The notes under the pieces were generated by a model. That model searched no databases and was not told where the DNA came from. It saw only the letters and a list, made by a program, of their open reading frames with translations. Shown here in pieces: positions 47,240-58,877 of a stretch of 64,000 bases of DNA. Source of the stretch: Trebouxia sp. TZW2008 (taxonomy: Eukaryota > Chlorophyta > Trebouxiophyceae > Trebouxiales > Trebouxiaceae); assembly GCA_002118135.1 (NCBI GenBank), contig BDIU01000305.1, positions 695 to 64,694 on the forward strand. The letters run 5' to 3'. Position numbers and translations under genes: made by a program. Position 1 is the stretch's first letter; every line of letters starts with the position of its first letter.

Positions 47240-47563
47240 AATGCTGAGGCCGCAGCATGTCTCCGAACGACACAACGCAATTGCAGGGCATGAAAAGCAT
47301 GCAGAGCCTTAGTAACTCGTGGCGTCCCATAGGCAGTCGATGCAGCGCAGCGCATGAGGCCAACGCCAAGAAATTTCGCACGATGCTAGTGCTGCATCAT
47401 CGGGCGGAAAGCGCGGCAGGACCTTGATGTTGTGCGCCTTGCGACTCAAGTGCGGCTAGCACGCACATACTGAAAGTTGCTTCACCGCCTTGACCGACTC
47501 TTCAACGTGCTGCCGTGACGTGAGAACGTGCAGCACAACAATGACCATGCTGGATCTGCGTCC
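47240..47563. promoter_or_regulatory. Probable bidirectional promoter NUDCD1-like/UvrD-like
   Basis: A 324-bp spacer between divergent ATGs, dense in CpG (for example 47395-47530), while the introns on both sides have almost none. Confidence 0.55.
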
Positions 47564-50500
47564 ATGCTAGCCAGAGCATGGCTGCTGCTCACTAAACATC
47601 CTGCTCTCAGTCCTCACAGCACTCTCAAGATGCAAGGCATCTTCAGTACTCAGCAAACTGTGCTCAACCTACACAGCCTGCAAGCTTGTTTGCTCCCAAG
47701 ATCTTGCAGCCGCCCGCTGCATTGCTTGCAGACGAGCAACAGGACTCAATGGCAGGCTCATCAGCGTTTGCCGCTGAAAGTCCAGAGCTCTGCTGGTGTT
47801 GCCGAAAGAGTCACACAGCAGCAGCCGTATCACCAGCAGCAGTTGCAACAGCAGGAGTCAACATCAAACTTCACGCACAATTTGAGTGAAGAGCAGGCTG
47901 CTGCAGCATTGGCTGGTGACGGGCATCTCAGGTACAGCACATGCCCTTTGCAGAACAGTCTGACTTGACATGCTGCTGCGCCTTTTCAGACGCAAGGCCT
48001 GCCTACCATGTTTGCTCATGTCAGTGTCAAGGTGCAATGCACCCAATCCATGCAACATCGCATGTTGGCATAACTGAAGCAAGGAGTCCTGAGCCAACCC
48101 TGTGCGCATCTTTTGACTGCTTGAACATGGGCTTGTCACCGTCACAGAGCTCAAATGTGCTTTTCATGCATGACTGCACTGCAATACGTGCAGGAGCACA
48201 GCCGGGCCTGGCAGCGATAACACCCGCATGCTGACCTCACGGGTGGAGTATCGGATCGATGCACTGCAATGTCTGCAGGATCACAGCTGGGCCTGGCACC
48301 TCACTGTGGCGCTCAGAACTGGCCGGCCTGGCAACACAGGCCTCTTGCCATATACACCTGTGCAAGATAGTGCCATTCATTCCCAGCATTCTAGTGTATG
48401 CAGTATCATAGCTGGGAGTGGCAAAAGTCGTGCGCCGACCTCATGGGTGGGGTTTTGAATTACTGTGTTGCACTGTTGCCACCAAGAAGAGGCAAAATGC
48501 GCGTGCTGATCTCTTGAAAGATATCTGATCAATGCGTTGCAATCTTTCTTCAGGATCATAGCTGGGCCTGGCAGTGGCAAAACACGTGTGCTGACTTCAC
48601 GGGTGGAATACCTGATCAAGGAGAAGGGGTGCAAGCCATGGGAGCTAGTGGTGATCACCTTCAGCAATAAAGCCGCCAAGGAGCTGCAGGACCGTCTGGA
48701 CAAGCTGCTGGGGCCTGCCCTTGCCACCAAAGTTGTCACAGGTCTTGTGGTTCTTTGCATAATCTGCCTTCAAGTGCACAGGAAACTGAATGTATGCAAT
48801 GTACTCACATGATGCAGCAAGACACAAGACTTAATGCAATCAACACATTGTTGCAGGTCTCCTCACTCCTCAGACAGCTCTTACTCCGTCCATGTCTTGT
48901 TTGTACCCTGTTGAACACTTTGCTTGGTCATGGCTGCATGTTTGAGGTTTAGCCACCAAAGTCAACACAAGTCTCCTCACCTCTTGTCCCCTTGACCTTC
49001 ATGCAGCTGGTGCCCTGCTGCTTCTGCAGCCGTTCACATGTTGTTCATGCAGCTGTCTCTCTCTTGAACTGCCTGGACAAGCTGCCAGGGCCTGCCATTG
49101 CCACCAAAGTTGTCACAGGCCTCCTCACTTCTCATGCAGCTCTTACTCCGCCCATGTCTTGTTCGTACCCTGTTGCACAGTGTGGTTGGTCATGGCTGCA
49201 TGTTTGAAATGTAGCCACCAAAGTCAACTTGGGTCTCCTCTGTTCTTGTGTCCTCATTTCTGATGCAGCTGGTGCCCTGCTGCTTATGGGGCTGTTCAGC
49301 TGATTCTCATGCAATTGTTGCCCTGCTACACGCTTTCGCCAACCATGGATGCTGGGGCCACCAGTTGTCACCCGTCTTGTCGCCTTTCGCAAAAATTACC
49401 TACAAGTGCATGACAACATGCCCAAACTGACCATATGCAATGCACTCGAAGAATGCAGCAAGACCCAGAGCTTGATGCAATCAATACGTCGTGACAAGTC
49501 TTCCCACTTCTCATGCAGCGTACACCTGTGGCCCCTCAGCTGTGTACCTCTCTGCGCATTTGACTCATATGTCTGCACGTCAAAGTTTTCTGACAATTGC
49601 GTGGGCAGACAGGCACTCAGAATAATAACAGGTGTTGGCCTTTAGCTGCAGCATCGTCAGCAGAGTTGCAGTCTCATCATACAGGAGACAACTTGAGTGC
49701 TTGCTGTGTGCACAGCGCTTGCTGTACACATAACGGCATGTGCAACATTCTGATTGACTTGTGAGTGACACACGAACTTGAAGGCTCGGTGCACAGCTAT
49801 TCTGAAGAGTAGTGGTGAGCTTAGACATGACATGTGTCAGTGTGCTGCAGGCACGTTCCACTCTGTTGGCTGCCAAATTACAAGGCGCTATGTCAATGAG
49901 CTGGGAGACACAGGCAGGGAAGGGTTCACCATTTTTGACCAAGATGACTCCAAAGCTGCCATGAAAAAAGCTTTGCAGCAGCTTTTCAGCAGAAGGAAAG
50001 GCAAAGTCGACAATATAGTTGCGACTGTGCTCAAAGATGCTGAGGGCTCTAAAACCACATCTGCAGAAAAGCTGGATGCACCAGAGTGGGTAAGCTTGAG
50101 CAATATCATATAGACTTGACTCCTGCCTCTTTACCAGAAAACATAATCACCACTATTTGCAAAGCAAAATTCACCAGCAAGCACGTTCGTCAATGCAACT
50201 CCACCTCATGCGCAAATTCATGCATGGCAAATCCACCTTATGTGCGCAAAGCAAGCGCACAAGCCAGATCCACCTCATTTGCTTCATGCTCCATGCACCT
50301 GGCTTGCAGAAGGGAAGATTTGATTGAGCTGCAGAATCCGGGCTGCCTATTCTTGTACAGTGCTACCTCATGGCGTCCATCCCTTTTCAGTGTTTTTCCT
50401 GATCCCAAATTGCGCAGTAGCAGCCAAAAAAGCTGCCAAACAAATCAGAATCAAACAATTCTCTCAGCTGCAGAACTGTGATCATGCAGGAGCAGCCAAA

Positions 50501-53500
50501 GAATCTTGACAAGCTGGCAAAGCATTTCCGACACAGCATCTCCTTGCTGAAGAACGGCGTGAGCACCTGCTATGGACTGACCGGCAAGGCTGCTTTGGCC
50601 AAGTACAACGCCGGCAGCGCTGCTTTGGTAAATAGCTTAGACCGAGAGCTTCAGCTTGCTGTCAGAGCTGGAGTCACCCTGGAGCAGGCTTTTGATCTGT
50701 ATGAGGCTGAGCTTAGGCAGAACAGGTATGCACATCATGGTCTTGATTTACGCCACATAATACATCACAAAACATCACAGTTTGCATGGGTAGCATGTAA
50801 ACAAGGGTAATGGTGCTTCTGCAGAGGGTTGGATTTTGATGACCTACTGAGCTGGCCAGTGGCCCTGCTACAGCAGAGTGAAACAGTCAGGGAGCGCCTG
50901 CAAAAGCGCTACAAGCACATACTGGTGGATGAGTTCCAGGACACAAACGCACCGCAGTACGAACTTGTCCGACAGCTTGCTGGCAGTCAGGTCAGTCTTA
51001 CATGCCTTTTCTCTCGTTATGAAAGCTGCCAGCGTACAAGCCTCTGACAATGCATCTTGCAACAGCGTCAGTTGAATAGTTTGTGACCTCCTGGGGGGCT
51101 CAAAATCCCCTAACAGAGTGACTCATTCGGTCAAAGCAAGTGCTGTCACATGCTGTTCAGCACATGCTGTCACATTTGCACATACCTGTGTCTTGATCAT
51201 GATCATGTGAAACCTTTGAGCTCAAGATATTGATGTGCAGGCCAATGTGTTTGTGGTGGGTGACCCAGATCAAGCCATCTATGGCTGGCGAGGCGCCAAT
51301 GTCATCAACATGCAGCAGTCATTCACATCTGACTACCCAGGTAAGCTGAGGGATGCTTGTGGCATTGCCTGCGCTTTGATAATGGCACTGTCTTTGCTTT
51401 GATGAAGTGAAGCATGGCCACTGCGCTCACAAGTCTCATACTTTCATCAATGGTCGCAGCTTTCTGCCAGCATTCACAAACTGTCTGTGTGTCTGTGCTG
51501 TACCTCATGCATTGGTGCTGTCAGGAACTGCTGTTGACGAGTACAAATTGCACTTTACCAGCGATACATCCCCGCTGCTGGCAAATTTTGTGTCAGCATG
51601 TCTCAACATGTGTACCTGTTCCAGCTTCAAATCCAAATCATGCCAGATTGAGTTGATCTGCACATGGCATACACCTGTAGCCTCAGCATGTGATTATTTT
51701 CAGGGGTGCAGACACTGAAGGACAACTGCAGGTTGACTCTGCAAATGCTGGGAGTGGTTGAAGGCATCCTGTACGCACATACTCAGCTTCAAAACCGTGC
51801 CAGAGCAAGCTAACTTGAACGTGGTATACATCTGTGATCTCTGCATGTGACTGTTAACAGGGGCACAGACACTGCACCTGAAGGACAACTACAGGTCCAC
51901 CCCTCAAGTGCTGAGGGGGGCTGAGGGGGTCCTTACCCACATAGTCAAATCCGGAACCATGCCAGAGCGAGTTGATTTGAACCCACTGCTCAGCTCTGGG
52001 CCTCAAATTGAGGTACTCATGTTGTCAATGACTGACCATCAGGAAGCGACAGCCCTGACATATTGCTCTAATGCTGTGGCTTCATTCCATGTGGCTGCCA
52101 TAGCTCAAAGCTGTTTTGCGCTGTCATCGCATTTTGTTGCCATATCTTGTCTGCCACACTCATTGCTGATGCTCATATGTGCTGTGGATGCCGTGTCTAC
52201 AACCGTTGCTGGTTTGCGCTGCACAGTAGCAGCTGTATATGTTTAAGCAGCAAAGGCAGAAGCAAGGGCAGTACACAGTCAGCAGTGCATGCTCTTTAGG
52301 TGTTGAGCCCTGTCATGCAGGTTGCAGCACTGTTCAAGAAGTGGGCAGCGGCAGCAGCAGTGGCAGTACACATTCAGCAGTTGCATGCTCTATAGCTCTT
52401 GAGCCCTGTTAGAAGATTGCAGCCGTGCTAGATGAGATGGCAGAGGCATCGTTGCCCCTATGGCTGCAAATAAGCTGACAAACAAACAGTGGTAGCTGCT
52501 GCATCACTACGTAGCAGAGCATGCATCAGACACAGTCAAGGCTCTGCAGCTACAGGACTTTGCTATTACGCACGAAAGGTTGCAGAGGATTGCAGAGTTT
52601 TTGTGCTTTCTACAAATCTCAAGAACTCTGCTATTTGCTGCAATATTTCATGCGTACTAGCAAAGTCTGATAGCTGCAGAGCCTCAACTGTGTCCAAATC
52701 ATGCTCTGCTACATAATCATGCAGCAGTCGCCACTGTTTGTTCATCAGCTTGACTGCGAAAAAGGCCAGGATTGCATAACAGGGCCACAGTGGCAACCAT
52801 GCGTTCCAGCTGGAAAAGATCACCTGTGTTGCCACCTTTCCTCCTGATGGCGCTGCAGATGTGGTCCTCTAGTATGCTGCCAGTGTAGGTCTGCTGTTGA
52901 GGATCCAGCACCACGTGTGTGTCGCCATCACTTTTGAAAGCAGCGCTGCCACTGAAAGCAGTGGCCATGCATATTCAGCAGGTTCATGTGCTACAGCTGC
53001 TCGACTCTGTGGTGCAGGTTGCACAGATGCCAGACGAGAGAACAGAGGCAGGAGCAGTGATTTTACACTTTTAGCAGTTGCATGCGCTACAGCTGCTTAC
53101 ATCTGCCATTCAGTTTGCAGACAGGTGAGTGAGCAGAGAAACAGTGCTCAATTAGCAGATGCATGCTTTGCAGTTGTTGAAGCAGTGGCAAAGCGTATGC
53201 AGCAGGTGTATGCTCTACAATTGTTATCTTCTGTCGTGCAGGTTGAACAGGTGCCAGATGAGAGGGCAGAGGTAGAAGCAGTGTCGATACTCATTCAGCA
53301 ATAGCATGCTCTACATCTGTCAACGCCTGTTACAGGTCGCAGAGTTGCCTGATGAAAGGGCAAAAGCTGAAGCAGCCATGATTTGTCATGCAGGTCACAT
53401 TTGCACCAAACGAGCGGGCACAGACATCCGCAGCGGCAGTACAGCTTCAGCAGTTGCGTACTCTTCAGCTCTTGAACCCTGTCATGCAGGTGTATGCTCT

Positions 53501-56500
53501 ACAACTGTTGACTTCTGTCATGCAGGTTGCACAGGTGCCACATGAGAGGGTAAGGCAGAAGCAATGGCAGTGCGCATTCAGCAGCTGTTCAATTCTGTCA
53601 TGCAGCTTGCACAGAGGCAGTAGCGGTGGTAGTACTCATTCAGCAGGTGCATGCTCCACAGTTGTCAAACCCTGTCATGCAGATTGCAGCAACTGCAGGT
53701 GATACTAGGGCAGTACACATTCAGCAGGTGCATGCTTTACAGCTGTTGGGGACTGGCATGCAGGTTGCACAGGTATCAAATGAGAGAGCAGAAGCTGAAG
53801 CAGTGGCAGTGCACATTCAGCAGATTCATGCACAAGGCAGACTCAGATGGGGCGACATGGCTATCCTGTACCGCACCAATGCCCAGTCACGCCTCTTTGA
53901 GGAGCAGCTGGTAGGCCCTAATCTTATGTAACCTTACGTAAGCTTGTGTAACCCTATGCGCTTTTGTGTAAAGCCTGTTTGCAGATAGATACTGACCTTC
54001 ACGTTATACTGACCTGTTTGCAGATGAAGACAAACATCCCTTTTGTTGTAGCAGAAGGACGGGCCTTCTGGTCTACACAAGAAGTTCAAGATGTCATGGC
54101 ATGTGTGCCCATTGGCCTAAAGCATCTAGGAAAGTCAGGCAGCATCAGTTCCACAAAACACATCTTGGCCAACAAGTCACTGCTTGCCTGCTTGCAGATG
54201 AAGAGAAGCATACCCTTTGTTGTGGTAGGCGGACAACCGTTCTGGTCCAGAAAAGAAGTCAAAGATGTCATGGCTTACATCAAGCTAGCAGTAAATCCAG
54301 AGGACAATCTGTCCCTGATGCGTATCTTGAACTATCCCACACGAGGCATTGGCAATGAGTCACAAGTCAAGCTTCAGAAATGGGCTGAAGCGCAACACAA
54401 GACACTTGGGCAAGCTTTGTTTCCTGACTATCAGGCAAGCCATTGTGACTCAGTCTTTGCAACCGTTTTGTGTGAAGCCAACGCTGCGTTTTTGACTGCT
54501 TCATGCTACGCACATTGCTCAGTTTGCTACAGCCCAACTATTGGTTGGTCATATGCTTGCGTTCAGTTGGTCCACATCTGCATTGCTTCATACTGCAGAC
54601 ATTATTTAGCTGCATTGCAGTTGAAGAGTGCTTCAGCATGGTCCTTTGCTTTTTTTGGCATTTACAGTTTGCATGCTTGCTGTGAAGTGCATGTTTGCTT
54701 CACAGCAAGCCAACTGTCAGCCAAGTCAGCATCATGTTTATGTTGGCTGCAGGCAACAGCAATGAGCTATCAATCTGTTGTCCCTGAGGTGGCTGAGGAG
54801 TCATACCGATTGCCTGCCTGGCCAGACCCAGCACAAGTGCAAGCTACATGCGATCTGCCTGTCAAAGAACTTGGTCTCTCCAAGAAAGTGAGTAACATGC
54901 AAGCGTCATGATTTTGCTGTTCAGTGATGCTGGGCATATGCTGTGGCACTGCTGCTTTGTTGAGACAGGGCATGATAAGCATTCTGCATGATGTTGAATG
55001 AGTGTTGATGATGTTGGCTGGATCTTACTTGCAACGGCAGAACATCACACATCCTTGTTGCGGCCCTTTACCCAAGCTAGCCCGGCAACATAGTGTCCCA
55101 GTTCCCTGCACGTACACCCCCCTAGCACTGATAGCATGAAGTATTTACTAATGCACAGTGTGTGGCTGTTGCAGGCTGCTGAAGGGGTACACAGCTTCTG
55201 CAAGACCATCATGATGTTCAGAGCAATGTTGATGCAGCATTCTCTGGCTCCAGTGCTGGAGAGAATGCTGCAACACATCAAGCTTGAAGACTTTCTCATG
55301 TCTGGTATGCAGTCACTTGTGCTAAACAGCTAGTAAGTGGGCATGCAACAACTCCCTGATGTCTGCTTTGCAGTCACTTGTGCTCAACAGCTCAAAACTG
55401 GACATGCAACAACTCCCCGATGTCTGTCATGCAGTCATTTGTGTTTAGGAGCTTGTGACTGGTCAATAGCTAGTGCGTGGGCATGCAACAACTCCCTGAA
55501 TGTCTGATCTGCAATCAATTGCATCAAGTGGGCTGGCAGCTGTGCTTTTCATGAGAGCATGTTGTTGCGTGTCGTCTACTTGCAAACTACTTGGATGCAT
55601 GCTTGCATTTGTGGACCAAGTGTGGCTTTGTTGTTTGTGACACCAACTTTACAATGGGAAATAGGTTACGTGGAATTTGATGTGGAGTTAGTCATGTGTA
55701 GGACCTGTGCACATCATGACAGAGGCTTATGCTTGCTGCAGTCAAAAGCGACAAGGAGAGGCAACAGGATCGCTGGGGCAATATAGAACAGGTGCGTGCT
55801 CTTCAGCTTGGTCCAGTTGCAGAATAGTGTGCCTGACAATGCTGTGCATTACTTAATGCATGCAACTTCAGCAGCAGTCCAGCAGGACTTGTAATGACCC
55901 AAGTCAATACATAATCCAATTCAACACAAGTCAACTTTACGCGATCCACGTCAATATCATCCAAGACAATACATCAGGCATGCCCACAAGAAGCGATTGC
56001 TTGGTGGCATGTCAACCCTGTCAACATTGCACACAGAAGCATGAGATTGCTGCCGACACACAATCATTTGTTTGCTGTTGAAAGGCTGATGCCACAAGTT
56101 CAATGTCTTTTGGCTATGCTATAGGTCCTAGGGGCAGCAGAGCATGTTACTACACAGCCATCAGTCAGAGGCCTGGACTACCTAGACTCAGATAACCCCA
56201 TGCAGGTCAGATCTGCTCTCGAGCTACTTCTTCTTGCAGAGACTTCTGTTACGACGCCTAATGGCACTACACTTCCCTGTTCCCTAAGATGTGCTGGTCA
56301 TACAACAGTAGCAACTGTTGCATAACATACTGCTTGGTAGCGCAAGGCAGAACTCGCTGACCTTGCATGCAGTGAGCTGCTTGTCATTTCCTCACCAGCT
56401 GTCTGCTCAGTTCACGCAACACAGTCATTCAGCCTCCAGCATCCAGTGCTGGAATCTTCTGAGCACTGGATTGTAGGGGTCAAGATTGGCATGTCACATA

Positions 56501-57845
56501 GGTTTGACTTGCAATGCTGTGGGTGTGGTACATCATGCTCAGGGAATGATGTACAAAGATGTCTCAAGCGTACAAAGATCAATCCACCCTGCATTCTCAG
56601 TATAACTGGTCCAGGTCACAGGGCATAGGACTGAACTGGCCGGAGACAGTTGATTGCTCCAGTGTGTACCTGGGCCTGCTGAGCCTGTCTAGCATGCGTT
56701 TTGAATGAATCAATGACTGGGTTGTGCGCAATGCAGGAAGCTAAGAGTGGGCTGGCACAAGTGCAAAGCTTCTTGGAGCAAGTTGCCCTTTGGAGCGAGC
56801 CTGAAAAAGCAGCTGCTGAGGATGACAAACAGGAAAAGGCTAATGTGGTCAATGTTATGACCTTGCATGCATCCAAAGGCCTTGAGTTTGCGGTTGTCTA
56901 CATTGTAGGTGAGCCGTTGCAGCTTTCCAGTGCCTCACCTGACGCTATTCGCAGCAGAGTTGTTACACTGGCTCTGTATTTAGTGGGGGGAAATGTAGCA
57001 GTGTGAGGAATTAGCACCTCGCCATCTAGCTAGCGATGCTTTTATCCCATATGCGCTCTGTCACATTGGTCTCTGGCATTCAGTGCGCCCACAGGTCCCA
57101 CTGATTGTGGGATGCTTATTGCTTGGCAAAGTACCCTTTGGCATTCAGTAAACTCAGGATACTCAAGCGTCTCTGTCAAACTCAGCGTGCCACTAGGCGC
57201 TTCTCTTTTGCTTGCTTGCATGAGTCCGTTCCATTGTTGCATGTGCACATATCTGTCCTCACGGTGCCTGTTCATCATGCTCGTGTACCAACATCAATGA
57301 CAACACATGCATGATTTGTAGGGTGTGAAGAATCGCTCATGCCGCTTGGAGGCATGCCAGAAGATCTCTCTGATCCTGGGGATCTTGAGAGCTTCAATGA
57401 AGAAGTACGTTTGCTGTATGTTGGCATGACTCGCGCCAAGCACCAGCTGCTGCTTCTGCATGCAAGGCAACGGGCGCTTCGAGGTGGCCGAAACCGCTTT
57501 TATGCAAAGCCCTCTCCCTTCTTGCTATCCATTCCTGGACAGGAATCTACATCACAGCCAACCCAAATAGACTCTGGCAGCTACAGATCACAACCCCATC
57601 AAAGCTATGACAGGCACACACCACGGTCCTCTCAGAGCTCCAGCTCATACAAGTCTCAAGAGAATGGGAGGAGCTACAGCAGCAGCGCCAGCTACAGCAA
57701 CAGCAACAGCAGGGGCTCATCAAGCGCCAGCAAAAGTTCGTCAAGCGCTAGGCAAAAACCAAGCAGTGGGGTCAAATTGCCTTCTCATGTGCCTGCTACA
57801 ACAGCTGCTGACAGAAAGGCTGCTCGCCGGCAGCAAATGAGGTGA
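47564..57845 (+). CDS. UvrD/Rep-type 3'-5' DNA helicase (plant SRS2-like)
   Basis: Superfamily 1A helicase acting on recombination or repair intermediates; plants have one as SRS2-like. Fifteen exons: 47564-47931, 48554-48741, 49851-50089, 50490-50725, 50825-50990, 51241-51340, 51861-52012, 53764-53910, 54198-54434, 54753-54887, 55175-55304, 55742-55791, 56125-56205, 56737-56908, 57322-57845; 974 aa with consistent phases. Motifs: Q-motif region [15 protein letters not shown] (I), TFHSVG (Ib), DEFQDTN (II), [13 protein letters not shown] (III), [18 protein letters not shown] (IV), [13 protein letters not shown] (V) and [13 protein letters not shown] (VI). The tail is Ser-rich. The N-terminal 120 residues lack a known domain and begin MLARAWLLL, which may target an organelle. 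Intron 9 starts with GC and is stop-free. Several introns consist of exon echoes. Confidence 0.92.
48191..48455 (+). repeat. Three degenerate Walker-A echoes before UvrD exon 2
   Basis: Copies of the intron end plus exon 2 start (GATCATAGCTGGGCCTGGCA, ...CACGGGTGGA) at about 48191-48255, 48276-48325 and 48397-48455, all with frame breaks. The true exon starts at 48554. Confidence 0.8.
48850..49400 (+). repeat. Echoes of the UvrD exon 2 donor edge
   Basis: The exon end (GCCACCAAAGTTGTCACAG) recurs at about 49070-49123, with shorter scraps at about 48950, 49213 and 49350. The following intron text (CTCCTCACTTCTCATGCAGC, GGTCATGGCTGCATGTTTGA) is repeated with it. Confidence 0.75.
51700..51830 (+). 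repeat. Echo of UvrD exon 7
   Basis: A degenerate copy starting after TTTTCAG with ACTGAAGGACAACTGCAGGT and GTGCCAGAGCAAG, lying about 150 bp before the real exon and out of frame. Confidence 0.75.
52240..53763 (+). repeat. Large array of UvrD exon 8 acceptor-edge echoes
   Basis: About a dozen units of roughly 100 bp, each with a CTGTCATGCAG acceptor, GTTGCACAGGTGCCAGATGAGAG-like exon start, GTACACATTCAGCAG and CATGCTCTACAGCTGTTG. The last unit is the real exon start ([14 protein letters not shown]). Several units stay open and would encode variants of the same [13 protein letters not shown] helix. The array is interrupted at about 52470-52968 by an antisense coding relic. Confidence 0.85.
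52471..52968 (-). pseudogene. Antisense coding relic with inverted partial copy in UvrD intron 7
   Basis: On the minus strand 52968-52566 reads as protein-like sequence in two frames that meet near 52750: first [33 protein letters not shown] and [12 protein letters not shown], then [19 protein letters not shown] and [21 protein letters not shown] plus-strand copy of the second part (about 52471-52598) faces it as an inverted repeat with a short loop (roughly 125-nt arms, clearly over 75% alike). I do not recognise the family. It looks like a captured, decayed gene fragment. Confidence 0.5.
54024..54197 (+). repeat. In-frame upstream copy of UvrD exon 9 start
   Basis: A 174-bp tandem copy (M K T N I P F V V then [16 protein letters not shown]), after a TTTGCAG acceptor and open through into the real exon. 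Use of its acceptor would add 58 residues without a frameshift. Confidence 0.7.
54435..54752 (+). other. Stop-free GC-AG intron 9 of the UvrD gene
   Basis: Donor TATCAG then GCAAGC, acceptor GGCTGCAG, length 318 nt (106 codons) with no stop in the gene's frame. The encoded stretch is Cys/Ala/His-rich and unlike any helicase, so it is normally removed. Retention would still give a full-length protein. Confidence 0.65.
55306..55520 (+). repeat. About 70-bp intronic tandem repeats
   Basis: Three diverged units carrying CAGTCACTTGTGCT, AACAGCT and GGCATGCAACAACTCCCTGA in UvrD intron 11, directly after the donor. Confidence 0.7.
56970..57320 (+). mobile_element. Possible LTR fragment in UvrD intron 14
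   Basis: The sequence AGTGGGGGGAAATGTAGCAG at 56982-57001 resembles the polypurine-LTR junction at 43345-43362 (GTGGGGGGGAAT-TGTAGCAA). What follows has no coding potential. Only the junction is shared; the element boundary at the right is not visible. Confidence 0.3.
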
Positions 57846-58877
57846 TGCTAACTTACAGAAGTGTTCTGGCAGCCTGCTGACATCCCAGAAACCAATTTAC
57901 CCAACATCAATGGCGCCTACAAATACAAAGCTGGGAGGTTTGGTGGGGCTTGCAGGTAGCACTCGTGCCGCAGGCAGTGCCGCAATCTCCAGGCCTAGGT
58001 CTTCTTCTGTACCGATAGTAGTGTCTTGCTCAGAAGGCAATTAATGCATGTGGCTGTGAACTAAATGAACCTTGCTATACGTACGAATCTTTGCATGGTT
58101 CTTTACCAAGATGGACCTTTCATTCTGTTGCAAGATTGACCCTGCGTTTCTTGATACTAGATGTCAGTACTGCCTTGCCTGCGCCTTAGACACTTTTGCT
58201 TCAAGAGTTGCTGATGAAAGCAGTGTCTGGATCCTATGGTGCAAGTTGAATCTACAGTTGACTGCGCAAACTGCTTTTCAGAGCTGCCTTCTGCAGCCGT
58301 TCCTGAGTGCTTTTTGCCCCAAACTTACTGATCAACCAGTTGACAAAATCTGTTTGCAAGTCAGACTGTCCTATGGATTTTTGTGTGCTGGCACGCACAA
58401 TGGCATGCATGTTGTTTACGTAATGTGACAGCGTGTCCAGCAATTGTAGTAACCGCCTCATATGATCGCCTTATTGCAATTTTCCGTCACATTGTCGGAG
58501 TGAGTTGGGAGCATTTGAAATCGCCAAGCATTGCCGCAATTTGTCAGAGGTGCGATCTGAAACCGCATATCGGCCAGCAAGGATACTTCTGACCTGTCGA
58601 CACCACCTGTGCGTGCTTGTGCTGCGGATTCGTACCTCGCGCCGTTATTCCCGCCCGATCATAACACCCATAGAGGACCTCGTCCGCCGTAAAGCCTCAC
58701 AAGCAGCGTTGCCGTCTGAGTCTTTGCGCTGCGTTTGCGCAGCATCGCTTGAATACTGCGACATTAGCGTACGTATTGGCAGCCCATCGACCGACAGGCT
58801 AGTTTTGTGCGGTCTACGTCTGGGTAGTTGGTGAAACTGCGCGCAGCATGTTGTGAGAGGCGCCAGTTCATCGTCTC
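57846..58877. other. Spacer UvrD/GT61 with CpG-rich right half
   Basis: The left half is 3' flank of the helicase gene. From about 58440 to 58870 CpG is frequent, marking the probable promoter and first transcribed bases of the GT61 gene. A short upstream exon cannot be excluded. No other gene recognised. Confidence 0.45.

Noticed and set aside
53964..54911. 315-codon single-exon reading of the UvrD middle
   Set aside because: The centre (54435-54752) has no helicase similarity and is flanked by GC-AG splice sites, so two exons with an intron are preferred.
58072..58461. Open frames on both strands after the UvrD gene
   Set aside because: No domain, unusual Cys-rich composition and position in the 3' flank.
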